Below are positions 26,618 to 39,000 of a DNA stretch of 64,000 nt, piece after piece. The stretch is from Neoarius graeffei (Eukaryota; Chordata; Actinopteri; Siluriformes; Ariidae): the NCBI RefSeq assembly GCF_027579695.1, contig NC_083577.1:60414741-60478740 (forward strand). Direction: 5' to 3'. The notes beneath the pieces were generated by a model. The model searched no databases and was not told the DNA's origin. It was given only the letters and a program-made list of their open reading frames with translations. The stretch's first letter is position 1. Each line of letters starts with the position of its first letter. The position numbers and the translations under genes are program-made.

Positions 26618-27695
26618 CTTAATTATTATTATTATTATTATTATTATTATTTTGGCTAGATTCTTGTTAAAAGCTCTGTGGAAATTATCTTAATCTAAAA
26701 AAACAGTAAATCAGAAAAACCCATTTTACAGTATTCTTAAGTACATGTCAATATTAAGACACTGAGTCCATGTTTTGGTGTAAAAGTTTGTCATTTCCAT
26801 TTTCTCCTGGGGTAATACAGGGGTCTGACGGGTTATAAACATGGTCAACTAAGAGGAATCAAAATCAATCTGGATGGAAATCGTACCTTTGAACAGACAG
26901 GGCTTTGCCCACATCTTCATCAATCATTAGCTTTCACGAACCATGGATTTTCTATGGAACACATTTAACATGGATCACTTGTGAAGCAAGCCATGAATTT
27001 GTATGAAGCTTGAATCAATCTCACCCAAAATGGAAAATGGGCCATTAGTTAACCTAAAACATCAAATCGAGGTAGATTGCTTCACACCTTCATCAGCTTT
27101 GTATCTTGACTGAAAACAGCTTTCATTTTGCCTCATGACAAGGACTATAACCTGCTGCTTCTTTTTTTTTTAATATACAGCTTCACTCTCCTCTATCTTT
27201 ACTGTCATTCCACATATCTCAAATTAATAGCCCAGAGAAGGAGTTTTACAGGACAGTCCTTGTGGCGAATAGCTTTCTTAGCCTCCTCAGTGGGCTGAAG
27301 CTCTGTTCATTATTCACTCTTTTAAAAGACATTTATCATAAAAGTCATCAGACCTTTTAAACTTGCCACATGAGCATATCGAAAGGTAATTTCAGGTCAT
27401 TCCCTGGTTTAGTAGGTACATTTTATTTATAACATGCAGGAAATATGTCCGTTTCAGCTTTCACTAGCTCTTAACACACTATATTGTATGTAATTTATAA
27501 AACAATATGAAATAGGCCTACATTTGAAATAATTAAGAAACATACACATGGTTAATTAGTCTACACTGTTCATATCTCAACTATAGGAGCCTATTCTAAA
27601 ATGATAGCTTCCATTTTTGTTTGAAATACATAATTTATGCATATTTGGTGTTTTATTTGACAAGCTCTTAGTCGTTATATATAAATATTTTTAAA
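26618..27695. other. Intergenic sequence without recognised features
   Basis: AT-rich, no credible ORF, no repeat family recognised apart from a short ATT run at 26618-26650. Confidence 0.5.
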
Positions 27696-27696
27696 T

Positions 27697-27702
<6 letters not shown>

Positions 27703-27760
<58 letters not shown>
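27703..27760. repeat. (AT)n microsatellite
   Basis: About 28 TA units. Confidence 0.95.
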
Positions 27761-27764
<4 letters not shown>

Positions 27765-27986
27765 CATCCCAAAGTATAAGTTTACTTTCAGTGGATTCTA
27801 TCAGCTAGTATTCTGAATCAGCATCCAGCGTAAGTAGGGGTGTTAATAGCCAGGACACTTTATGATGGTTCAGGAGTAAGATTTACAGGTTTACAGTCAT
27901 TTCCATGATTTAGCAATTCCCACTTCACCAATATTGATTTTAACTAGCTAAGGATTGCAAGGGAGGTCCATGAGCATAAATGATCT

Positions 27987-28344
27987 GTTTTCCATTCCAT
28001 AACCACTTATCCTGTAGAGGGTCACAGGCAAGCTAGAGCCTATCCCAGCTGACTATGGGCGAGAGGCAGGGTACACTCTGGACAAGTCGCCAGGTCATCA
28101 CAGGGCTGACACACAGAGACAAACCATTCACATTCACACCTACGGTCAATTTAGAGCCACCAATTAGCCTAACCTGCATGTCTTTGGACTGTGGGGGAAA
28201 CCGGAGTACCCGGAGGAAACCTACACAGACACAGGGAGAACATGCAAACTCCACACAGAAAGGCCCCCGTTGACCACTGGGCTCGAACCCAAAACCTTAT
28301 TGCTGTGGGGCGACAGTGCTGACCACTAAACTACCGTGCTGCCA
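27987..28344 (-). mobile_element. tRNA-derived SINE (family 1), older copy
   Basis: Full length in antisense, with CATAAATGATCT and CATAAATTATCT as slightly diverged 12-bp flanks (27975-27986, 28345-28356). Confidence 0.88.
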
Positions 28345-28471
28345 CATAAATTATCTACCTGTGAAATTATTTATCTATAGCATGGGATAAAACTGATTCT
28401 GAAAATTTGATAGCAGCTTCTTTATAAATGTCTAAAAACAACTACTCATTGTTACCAAGTGATAAGCTCGA

Positions 28472-28474
<3 letters not shown>

Positions 28475-28513
<39 letters not shown>
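28475..28513. repeat. (GT)n microsatellite
   Basis: About 19 GT units followed by a GAGA/A-run. Confidence 0.95.
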
Positions 28514-28515
<2 letters not shown>

Positions 28516-29739
28516 TGAGAGTGTGAGAGAAAAAAAAAAAAAGATACAGTACCTCATACAAACTTCAGTTTCCAAGCCCACTTGAAGTGTAAACCTAAAT
28601 ACAGCATGAAAGCATCACACTATTGTGTGTAGATTTGCAAAATGTACATAAAACACTATCATTATTCAGAGTTAATAGCATCTATAATTTGGTTTCAATT
28701 TATAGGCATTATATAAAATTATAAAAAAATTAAGGATATCAAAATGTTTTCCTTCTTTCTGACCAGTTAACATGTACAGTTGTTAAATGATTATAATTGC
28801 ATGACCACATGAAAGAATACTTGCTTTTTAATGTAGCCGCAAGCTGTTTGTCGACCAAGTGGCTACTTATAGGTGATATTTAGTGGAGACAACATTATTG
28901 AAGCTTAATTAAATTGATGCACAGTTACAGAGTTAATTGGGAGCTAGGTGTCTTGGGCCTTGGGAGGTAATTGCAACATAATGAAAATGGAGAGAGTGCA
29001 GTGAGAATAATCTGTTCCAGCCTTTAGGAGCAGCGTTATACTGTGCCAGACCACACATGTACAGCTGTGCTTGGTGGACCAGATCTCTGACTACATCAAA
29101 AGCAATATTCTGTGTAATACAGTTACAGACATGGGTATATAAAATATTACAATTGGAATAATATTTGTATATTTTTCTTAGTCGAGAAGAGATATAAAAT
29201 ACATTTTGTTCACCTATCATGTACTCGGTGTGTATTCATAAATTCTTTTATAGTATATTAGTTGGAGAGTCAGTGCCAAGTCATTTGAAATGACTGAGTA
29301 ATTTCAGTCAGTGCTTTATAAAACTCACTGACACACAGCCAAAAGAAATCACACTTAATTCCCATTACCTGCACTGCATTAACAGAGCCTCGAATTTCCC
29401 ATCAATTTCAATTACAAGCATTATTAAGTTTAGCAGGACTTTGGGAATAATAATGAGCTCAGCTCGGCCATGCTTCTTTGTCTCTCTGCATGTCCGCTCA
29501 TTTTCAGTCTATGAATAATAGACTACCTACTGTCTAAATTTATTTTGGACTATCTGCAAGAACATACTTGCCATTGCAGTAGTCTCTCCAAAAGCATTCT
29601 TTCAACTGTTTTAAAAAGTTTTTTTTTTTTTTTACCTGAGAACAGATTTTTCTTTATAAGGTTTACCAAGATGTTTCGAATGCAACAGCCATTCATTCAT
29701 TAGCAAGCATCTTCATTTTGCAGTCAGCTTTAGTAAGTG
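28514..29739. other. Intergenic sequence without recognised features
   Basis: AT-rich sequence. The ORFs here are short and show no domain. Confidence 0.5.
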
Positions 29740-29990
29740 TTTTATTCTGGTCAGTGGGTTATAGGATCCAGAGCCTATCCCACGAACACTTGGTGAGAAG
29801 TAGGAATAGTCGCTGGCTGGGACACCAGTCTATTGCAGGGGATAACGCCACACACATTCACACTTAAGGACAATTCAGACTCACCAGTCCACCTACTTGC
29901 AGGAAACCCAGGGAAAATGCACACGGACGTAGGGAGAACAGATAAAACTCTGCACGGACTGTAACCTGAACCAGGACCTCAGAGCTGTGA
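29740..29990 (-). mobile_element. Ancient SINE/LINE-tail fragment
   Basis: Antisense sequence with CCAGAGCCTATCCCACGAACAC, GGACACCAGTCTATTGCAGG, ACACATTCACAC and AAAATGCACACGGACGTAGGGAGAAC. It has the same plan as the SINE bodies here but is strongly diverged. It may be a different fish SINE family or an L2-type tail. Confidence 0.5.
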
Positions 29991-30837
29991 ACATTTTCTA
30001 TCAAAAATGAGATGACACTGAACTACGACATCTAATCCTACATACATTATAACTGAACAACTCTGTCTCAGGACTAGCTAAAATAAAACCAAGTGATTCC
30101 AGTCATTTTGTCACAACTTTCTCAACTCCTTCTTAAATATTTTCCACATCCCATATTGTTCTTCTGCCATCACTCCAGCTCCCTCCAGTGGTCACAGCTC
30201 TGTGTCTCATCACTCAATTCTCATTGTTCTTATTCAGAAAATGTTGAAAAAGAACCAGTGTGTTTGTCCCTGAAAGCCTGATGTGTCATGTCTGATGTGT
30301 CCTGACCTCTTGGGACTGCCTGCTGCAATCGACCACCGATAAAATACTGACAGTCCTTCTATGCGTGACTCCTTTAATGAAATGTCGATGGTGATATTGA
30401 TGAAAGGAGCCTGGATTGGTGCCAGGGTATGTCCTTCAGACATCATTTCTCTTCCATGCTCTCATGCTTGTATGGGTTCACATACACGAATACGAAACGA
30501 TCTACTGCATCAGTTAGCAAAATTAGCCTATTTAGATGCATTGCTTCAGAAGTATTTTTGTGGCCTCAGTTCGAAACATGCCACTTGCTGTATTTCAAAA
30601 TTCATCATGTTTACTGCCTCTTCGTTACTTTCTAAATAGCTATGTAAAATGACAATTATAAAAGTGGTAGCCCTCAAAAATGTACAACAGCTTCCATCAT
30701 TATTGATTCTGTGCATAGAAGCACTTAACTGTAAAAAGATTTATTGTGCTTCAAGTACAGTTCGTTTCATCCCTGGCAGCTGAGTAGCTAAAAGGCATCT
30801 TGTTGAAGCTAAAATATTGCTGGTTAATGTTCTTGTG

Positions 30838-31217
30838 GGGGCGGCACGGTGGTGTAGTGGTTAGCGCTGTCGCCTCACAGCAAGAAGGTCCTGGGTTCGA
30901 GCCCCGGGGCCGGCGAGGGCCTTTCTGTGCGGAGTTTGCATGTTCTCCCCGTGTCCGCGTGGGTTTCCTCCGGGTGCTCCGGTTTCCCCCACAGTCCAAA
31001 GACATGCAGGTTAGGTTAACTGGTGACTCTAAATTGACCGTAGGTGTGAATGTGAGTGTTAATGGTTGTCTGTGTCTATGTGTCAGCCCTGTGATGACCT
31101 GGCGACTTGTCCAGTGTGTACCCCGCCTTTCACCCGTAGTCAGCTGGGATAGGCTCCAGCTTGCCTGCGACCCTGTAGAAGGATAAAGCGGCTAGAGATA
31201 ATGAGATGAGATGAATG
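30838..31217 (+). mobile_element. tRNA-derived SINE (family 1), young
   Basis: Full length. A perfect 12-bp duplication AATGTTCTTGTG flanks it (30826-30837, 31218-31229). Confidence 0.95.
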
Positions 31218-31799
31218 AATGTTCTTGTGAGACGAGCCTTTAAGCACTTTGCTATAGTAGCAGTTCTCTGGCTAAGTCTGCATACTGCATTACATGGGAA
31301 CGTTGATCATGTGATCACTGATACAAGTATAATACACTGTCTAAAATGTAAAGAACATTTGCGGAGTACTGAATACTACCACGTTACCATCAGTAGTTGA
31401 TAGTTATCTATAATGTAGCAAAGAGAAAGATGTCAATAAACAATTACTTGCAAAATTAATTAATTATACTGTTGATCTGCAATGGCAATGTACGAGATGA
31501 TGTGTAATAAAGTGCAAACATCACTGACATACAAAAAACAAGGTCCAAGAACACCAAGCAGAGAATCTTTTATGACTTGTATTTCTAGTCTTGCGTCATT
31601 TAAAGCAGAGAACAGAATTACTGGAACTCGTGGTAGAGAATGGCCAGGAAAGTTATTGAAGTAAATTTTTTTATTTAAAAAAAAACAACACACAAAACAC
31701 ACACATTTAATGCTCTGTACAACCTCACTCTGTCATAATAGCAGTCTCTTCTATAATACCTGAAATTGGACATTATGAAGCAAGGACTGAGAACCACGC

Positions 31800-33365
31800 C
31801 ATAGCTCACAGTCCTAGGTCCTCTCTTGTGGACGCTCCTGTTCCTCTCATCCTACAGGTACGCAGTGACGTTTAGGTTAAAGGACTGACTAGAATGGCCA
31901 TGTCAAGATTTTGTGGTCATTGAACCATGTATGTGGAATGGGATGCACCTCATGTCCCTGACTTCTTGACAGAGGCAACCTGATCTTGGTGTCCAATTTC
32001 ATAGCATGTCATGGTCCATGATGCCATGTACTGTACCAAGGACCTCAGGGCCTTTGGAGGAAAAACAGCTCCACGTCCACCATACCAAAATGGGGATTAT
32101 GCTCTTTTCTGTACAACCATACTGCTTTTTACACCAACACGCCTTTAGTGTTTGTTAGAAAAGGCTCTTTGATTATAGCACACATTTCACTGTGGCATTG
32201 TTTCAAGAACCATGTACATCACATTTATTTCCATCAAGCTGCATTCATGTTTCACTGAGATCTTGTCTTGATGACAAGAGTGTCAAACTACTGTAGTCTT
32301 CTCCAGCACATCCCAAACACTTTCAATGAGGTTAAGGTCAGAACTCTGTGGTGACCAATTCATGTGTGAAAATGATTCCTCATACTTACCAAACCACTTA
32401 AAATTAGGGCTCAAATTGTGAATGTCCATGCCATCAGAGAAGGAAAAAAAAATCCATTGATGGGATAACCTGCTCATTCAGTACGGCAGCAGACATCATT
32501 TTATTACCTCAGTCAGTTGCCAAGTCTCAACCTGACCGATTAAACTAACCCCAGATCATAACACTGCCTCCGGAGACTTGTACAGGAACCACTGGTGCAT
32601 GATAGGAGCATCGCTTCATTTGTTTTCCTTCTTACCCTGACATACTCATCACGCTGGAATAGGGTAAATCTGGACTCCGACCACATGACCTTTACTATTA
32701 CTCGAGAGTCCAAGTTTTATGCTCCCAAGCAAATTGAAGTCTTTTCTTCAGATTAGCCTCACTAACGTGGTTTTCTTAGGACCATACAGCTGTTTAATCC
32801 CGAGTTCTTATGTTGTGCATATGGAAATGCTCTTACTTTCACTATTAAAACATAACCACCAGTTCTACTGTCAATATTTTACAATTCAAGTTAAGTGAAC
32901 TCTGATCAGAGTCAGTCAAGATTTTTTCCCCCCCCCACCACCACCACATTTCTTCTGCGAGGTTGACCGTTCATCATTATCCTTCCACGTTTGAATAAAT
33001 GTGGTGGACAGTTCTTAACCCATTTCCAGCAATCACCGTAGTTGTTTTCTTTGCTTGCATCGAAATGGCAACTTTTTTTGGGGGGTGAATAGTGTAGTGT
33101 AGTGACATTGAGGTAGCACCTAACTGTACATTCGATGACTTGGTGACATCAAAACATTGCTGTCATCTGCAACTGTGACCCATGGAGAAATTTTTGCTTT
33201 TCTAACCATCTCGCCATCTGTTCATGACAAGTATGGCTGTATTTTGCAGGCAAGTCACCATTTTATATAGCCATTGTCTTATTTATGAAGGTCAACACGG
33301 TTTCATTGTATACACTTTCATTTGTATATTCCCTAATGCTCCCCATGTTGATGACTGACTAATGG
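31800..33365 (-). pseudogene. Degenerate Tc1-like element with transposase remnants
   Basis: The minus-strand frame at 32283-32477 contains NWSPQSSDLNLIESVWDVLE, the Glu-containing motif of Tc1 transposases. Neighbouring antisense sequence, such as CCACATGACCTTT and TTTGTTTTCCTTCTTACCC, reads as broken transposase. No terminal repeats were found with confidence. Confidence 0.6.
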
Positions 33366-33397
33366 AATTTAGCCTCCATTACCTCATATTTACACAC

Positions 33398-33690
33398 CGG
33401 CGAGTGGCCTAGTGGTTAGCGTGTCTGTCTCTCAATCGGGAGATCGCGAGTTCGACTCATGGTCGGCTCATACCAAAGACAAATCATAAAAATGGTACCT
33501 ACTACCGTCTGGCAAGGCACGCTGCAATACAGATGTGAGTGGGGAGTCAAACTCTACCAGAGGACCAGCCCCCCCCCACTGTAACCCTAGCTATGTAATA
33601 AGCAAGAGGCCGAGGGCTACAGAAACTGAGATCAACGCCGCCCTATGCGCCACATGGTGTGGGAAGGACTTTGGACCTCATGTTTACAGC
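33398..33690 (+). mobile_element. tRNA-derived SINE (family 2)
   Basis: The head GAGTGGCCTAGTGGTTAGCG (A box) and GAGTTCGACTC (B box) lie about 30 bp apart, as in tRNA genes. The body ends at TGTGGGAAGGACTTTGGACC. It differs in sequence from family 1. It is not a functional tRNA gene because no acceptor stem closes. Confidence 0.75.
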
Positions 33691-33756
33691 CCAGTGCAAC
33701 AGGAAGAAAGGAATGACCACTAAACGCTCTCAAGATGAACTTCAAAGAAATATTAG

Positions 33757-34518
33757 GTGTTATATATGCATTAAGAAGCCAAGAAATTCCACTAACAGGT
33801 GTACCTTGTGACACTCCAGATGACCACCTCATGAAGCCGGTTAAGATAATGCCAAAATGTGGGCAAACCAGTCAAGGTAAACGATGACTACCTTCAAGAA
33901 TATATTTTAAAAAAAATAATTTCATATTTTAAAAACACTTGTTTACCACAGGCGGCACGGTGGTGTAGTGGTTAGCGCTGTCGCCTCACAGCAAGAAGGT
34001 CCGGGTTCGAGCCCCGTGGCCGGCGAGGGCCTTTCTGTGTGGAGTTTGCATGTTCTCCCCGTGTCCGCGTGGGTTTCCTCCGGGTGTGCCGGTTTCCCCC
34101 ACAGTCCAAAGACATGCAGGTTAGGTTAACTGGTGACTCTAAATTGACCGTAGGTGTGAATGAGTGTGAGAATGGTTGTCTGTGTCTATATGTCAGCCCT
34201 GTGATGACCTGGCGACTTGTCCGGGGTTTACCCCACCTTTCGCCCGTAGTCAGCTGGGATAGGCTCCAGCTTGCCTGCGACCCTGTAGAACAGGATAAAG
34301 CAGCTAGAGATAATGAGATGAGATGAGACAGGATTTCTCATTTTTTCAGCGAGATAAAATCCACCTTTTGGTGAAGTTTCCTAACTCTCACTAATCTTTA
34401 CAGGGGGTGCCAATAATCATAGAGGGAACTGTATGTTCCATATGTTGCTTCAGAATTTTGATGTCCTCAGTATTTGTTCTACAAATGTAGAAAAACCTAC
34501 GAATGAGCAGGGATATCC
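33757..34518. mobile_element. Tc1-derived fragment split by a SINE
   Basis: It matches the fragment at 21578-22103 (GACCACCTCATGAAGCCGGTTAAGATAATGCC; right end TATCCAAACTTTTGAGTGGTACTTG then TA). The SINE at 33951-34327 lies inside it. Confidence 0.7.
33951..34327 (+). mobile_element. tRNA-derived SINE (family 1)
   Basis: Full length with intact A and B boxes and an ATGAGATGAGATGAGA tail. No clear duplication beyond ACAGG. Confidence 0.9.
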
Positions 34519-35002
34519 AAACTTTTGAGTGGTACTTGTATTAATGAGATAATGCTTGTTACATTTTAATGCATATGAATTTCTTGGGATACCAATAACT
34601 GCGGCATGATTTTTAGATATGAGCAAATCGTACACAATATGAAACAAGCGTGCACTGAGAGCACAATATCACCCACTGGCAACTAGATCTATGCTATAAG
34701 TGCTTAATACACCCTCATGAAAGAGTCAAAGTACAAGTTTGGTAATCAAGAGCCATAATTCTGATGAAATGCGATTGAATTGAACGAAACTGCATTATGC
34801 GCATTACTTACATATAAAGAATTCTGTCAAGTTTTGTGAAATTCCTCCAAAAATTGTAAGAGGAGGAGTTGATTTCAGAAGGTGAGTACCCTTCCCAGGA
34901 CAGACAGAGCCACGAAAATCCCCCTTCAGATCTTTCGGCTAGTGGGGGATAAAAATTATTTTTACTTATTCTATTTTTTTCCACATTATATACATGGCGA
35001 CA

Positions 35003-35375
35003 GGCGGCACAGTGGTGTAGTGGTTAGCACGGTCGCCTCACAGCAAGAAGGTCCAGGGTTCGAGCCCCGTGGCCGGCGAGCGCCTTTCTGTGCGGAGTTT
35101 GCATGTTCTCCCCGTGTCTGCATGGGTTTCCTCCGGGTGCTCCGGTTTCCCCCACAGTCCAAAGACATGCAGGTTAGGTTAACTGGTGACTCTAAATTGA
35201 CCGTAGGTGTGAATGTGAGTGTGAATGGTTGTCTGTGTCTATGTGTCAGCCCTGTGATGACCTGGCAACTTGTCCAGGGTGTACCCCGCCTTTCGCCCGT
35301 AGTCAGCTGGGATAGGCTCCAGCTTGCCTGTGACCCTGTAGAACAGGATAAAGCAGCTAGAGATAACGAGATGAG
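35003..35375 (+). mobile_element. tRNA-derived SINE (family 1), youngest-looking copy
   Basis: Full length. A perfect 15-bp duplication ATATACATGGCGACA flanks it (34988-35002, 35376-35390). Confidence 0.96.
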
Positions 35376-35900
35376 ATATACATGGCGACAATGGTGGGCT
35401 GGCGGTCCTGGCGCACAAAACACTCCTCGCTGCACTGGTGCTAAAGGAACAGTGCCCCACTCTCCCCATAGAGTCGGTGCTGGAGACCGCGCTGCCACAA
35501 CACCACTGTCGGTAAACACTGCGCACATGACCAAGGACACCTAATGCAGCATGATTGGAGTTTGCTAACTGGCGCACTCACTCACCCTCCACGAGGCACA
35601 GGAAGGATGGCAGAGGAGGATGGTGAGAGGAAGTAATAGGTCTGTACTGTTCTTTTTGTCTGACAACAGGTTCCAGCTCCAACAACATTCACCAATCTTC
35701 AGAAACAAACAAACAGTTCTCCTCCCCGATACCTCCCCTGAGTGGCAAAACAGTCTCAAAGACACGATCACACTAGAACAGGAAGGTTCACCAGCACCTT
35801 GCACCTTCAATCCCTGCCACCTTTGTAAATAAAAGAGCACTTTTGTATTCCCACCTCATCACTGTCTCCAAGCGCTAGGGGGCACCACAACATATCTTTT
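35376..35900. other. Unassigned GC-richer block, possible retroelement end
   Basis: This is less AT-rich than its surroundings, with an AATAAA at 35828-35833 followed by GT-rich sequence. It could be the 3' end of a retroelement or an old processed copy. No protein was recognised. Confidence 0.3.
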
Positions 35901-36221
35901 GGCTGCTCCCGTTAGGGGTCACCACAGCAGATCTGTTCTGCATATTTGATTTGGCACTGGATGCCCTTTTGACACAACCCTCCCCAATCTATCTGGGCTT
36001 GGGACCGGCGCCAAGTATGCACTGGCTTGTACAACCCCGGTGGCTAGATATTTTACCTAATCTGCACGTCTTTGGACTGTAGGGGAAACCGGAGCACCCT
36101 GAGGAAACACAGACAGAACATACAAACTCCACACAGAAAGGCCCATCGGCCGCTGGGCTCGAACCCAGAACCTTCTTGCTGTGAGGCGACGGTGCTAAAC
36201 CAATACACCACTGTGCTGCCC
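35900..36221 (-). mobile_element. Composite old repeat joined to a truncated SINE
   Basis: The left half (CTTTTGGCTGCTCCCGTTAG, TGACACAACCCTCCCCAATC) resembles a common fish repeat. From about 36055 it runs into the antisense body and head of the family 1 SINE, including GGGCTCGAACCC (B box). Confidence 0.6.
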
Positions 36222-36581
36222 ATTATATATAATAAAATAAAAGTGAATTATGTAATAAGGAGATTGCGATAACTGGTTTGATGCAAATCCTATTCCTAAA
36301 TATTTATCTTGAAACCAGCAGTATATTTGGGTTAAAGTTGTGGTTTTCTTTTCAGCAAGTTGTGTTGACATTTTTGTGCTTTCCCCCCACTTACACCTCA
36401 TTTACTATTACGCTCAAGAAATGCATTCAGTAATAGAGCCAGTTCCAAGTAGTAGCATGGAAGGACCATCTTCTCCCTTATGACGACTCCCCCCTGAAGT
36501 CCCAGATTTTGGAGATATACTGTACATAACTCTGAGACATACGGGTCAAGTGTATGGAGACCATCAGACCAAACTGTACTA

Positions 36582-37908
36582 GAGCAGCAGCTACAATTAT
36601 CAACACCTTAACGATCTTTTGACCATTGCAAAAAGTAGAAAAGATTTTCAATACGTAAACTGTGCATGAATTACTCAAACTTCCATGGGGGTGGTTTGAT
36701 TCCCGATTACTTAGCGTATCAGATCACGTGACACCATTCCATAATTATCAACACCTTTGTCTACAGTTATTGACGCCATTCCACAATTCTTGACATCCAG
36801 ATTTATTAAAAGGGGGAAAAAAAAAACAGAAAAAAAAACAGAAAAAAAAAACATTGGTATGTGATGTTATTTAAATGTAACACATATTTAGTACAAAATA
36901 TTTTATATAAATATATTGTCTGTGCTTACATAAATTAAGTAATTCTAATGTTTGTAAATAAATGAACTACTAAAAGGTTTAACCTATCTCAGAAAATCTT
37001 TGTTCCACTTTAAGTATTTTCTTAGATCACATTTTGTTAATCATTCGTTGTTTGTATTAATTTCTAGTTTACCAATAATTCAAACAAATGTTCTATTTGT
37101 TGCAATTAGATTCAGATTGGTAAAGCTTCAGTATTTTTAAAAACAAGTGATTTTTTTTTAAATTGAGATTAAATTTACATCTAAAAACAAAAATGTCTAC
37201 TGGTATTGTAATATGTGGTAGATATTTACAACAAACTACACAAAAAAATCTGAATATTTCAAACATGTAATTTTTTTTATATGCTAGGAATTTAATTCTG
37301 GTCGAATTCTATCTATTGCAATGGGATTCCAAATACACTCTAAACATTCCATTCTGTTATGAATCAAATAAAATTATTATAAAATCACAGCACTTTTTTT
37401 TTTTTAAGTACATCATCTACTTCAACAATATTACACAAAGACCGATCCATAACGGTTGTAAATGTCACTTAATTCCACAGGGTGTCGATAATGGTGGAGA
37501 CCGGTGAAAGTGATCACTCTTATCGACACCTCGCGTGACTTCTCAAACGCACATTTAGATACAAAATGGTGACTGTCAAATGAAAGAGCAAGAAACAAAG
37601 TAGGTTTCGACGAGATCATGAAATATCGGTGAATTTGAGAAGTAAAAACACATCCATGATCTTTCCACCATGCTTACCTGCGATAACGTCCGGGTTTTCC
37701 TCAAATTGCTGATCATGCTAAGAAAATTCCATCTCCGGCAACGAGCTGGTCTCATCAGACAAGATCAAAGGGCGAGGGGAGTCTTCTGGTTGATTAACCA
37801 ACCAATAATAACTGTTGTAACAAACTCACCTTTTTGAAATTGTTTATTGGTAAATCTGAAAAGGTGGTGTTGATAATTATGGACTGTCGATAATTGTAGC
37901 CGCTGCTC
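36582..37908. mobile_element. TA-flanked non-autonomous DNA transposon, 1.33 kb
   Basis: The ends GAGCAGCAGCTACAATTATC and GATAATTGTAGCCGCTGCTC are inverted repeats flanked by TA (36580-36581, 37909-37910). Subterminal copies of TTATCAACACC and TGTCGATAAT recur. A central inverted repeat lies at about 37480-37535 (GGTGTCGATAAT / TTATCGACACC). No transposase frame is present. Confidence 0.7.
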
Positions 37909-37910
37909 TA

Positions 37911-39000
37911 ATTAAAAAATAAAGCTAAACGTGTAACGTCTTCCCATGATAGGACTTGTGTTTAAAATGGCATCAGATGGTACTTTAGGTGGACAAGTGG
38001 AGCAGCTGAGTGTTACCATCAAACAGCAAGAAAATTTTAGATGCTAATTAGAATATATAATTTGAGGCAACAAATAACCTGGCATTTATTACCATTTTAA
38101 ATTTCAACAGAACTGTACACTTCGTACCCAAAGTAGTTCAATACAGCCATTTTTAAAAAGCAACATAAAAGCAGCAAACACTTCAGGAAACCAGATTTAC
38201 AAGAAGGAGGAAAAAAAAAAAAATCTTACACTTTTGTACAGAATTTATCTGTTGAAATTTAATATCTGCAAGTATGGTCCTGTACAGCAAATATACATTA
38301 ACTTTCTAGAAGGGATTCTTTTTTTTCTTCTTTTTTTAAATCCTGCATAGGGATTCTGTACATTGTCATTTGTCTACATTTGGTTATTTTGTGCATTCAA
38401 AATTAGTATTTTGTCTGGCCCTATTGTGACACTACATGTCACAACATATGCTAATTACATTCTTGTAGCTAATTGTACAGAAAACAGCTAACACTCCCCC
38501 AAATCCAAAATATCGCTGCCAAGTATATAGTGAAAACCTTAGAGACCTACTGTATGCATGTAAGTCACTTCATACCTGCCAGAAAAACATCATTGCAATC
38601 CTTTTAACTGGCAGAGACTGCATTCATTCATTTACGGTAGGTGTCGGGTCACCTATCTCTTCAAGACAACTGCTACCAAAAAAAAAATAAAAAATAAAAA
38701 AAATAAAAGTCACATTTCAAGTTACTTAAATGGAGCAGTGCTTCATAGACTTTTTAAAAGGCCATTATGCTTCAACATTTACGCACCACTCCCTTTCTGA
38801 ATGAAGGTTTGATCTTTTCCTTCCTCACTTCAATTGGCCAAACTGCGCAAATCCAAACACCAGATTTAACAGTCAGTCTCCAGTATCCACAAACCGAGGA
38901 CATATTTGTCTCTTGCCTGCTTTGCTCCTGTCCGGTTCCTGCAGCAGGGAGAGCAGTGATGGGCCAGCACAACGTTCAGTCAGTGAGTCAGTGCAATTTG
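37911..39000 (-). other. tlk1: tlk1 3' UTR candidate
   Basis: AT-rich, largely repeat-free sequence downstream of the tlk1 stop codon on the minus strand. A minus-strand AATAAA at 38085-38090 would give a 3' UTR of about 0.9 kb. Confidence 0.45.
38085..38090 (-). terminator. tlk1: Candidate polyadenylation signal of tlk1
   Basis: TTTATT on the + strand reads AATAAA on the tlk1 strand. Its use is not proven. Confidence 0.35.

Noticed and set aside
30800-31186. 128-codon frame with similar frames at 24 kb, 26 kb, 28 kb, 34 kb and 62 kb, suggesting a gene family
   Set aside because: All coincide with family 1 SINE copies flanked by target duplications. The frame is a by-product of the low-stop SINE sequence.
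33398-33460. tRNA-like sequence with A and B boxes
   Set aside because: No closing acceptor stem is present, and it continues into a SINE body. It is the head of a SINE and not a tRNA gene.
34882-35544. 220-codon + strand frame and 184-codon - strand frame that overlap
   Set aside because: Most of both frames is the SINE at 35003-35375. The same peptides recur at every SINE copy, on both strands.
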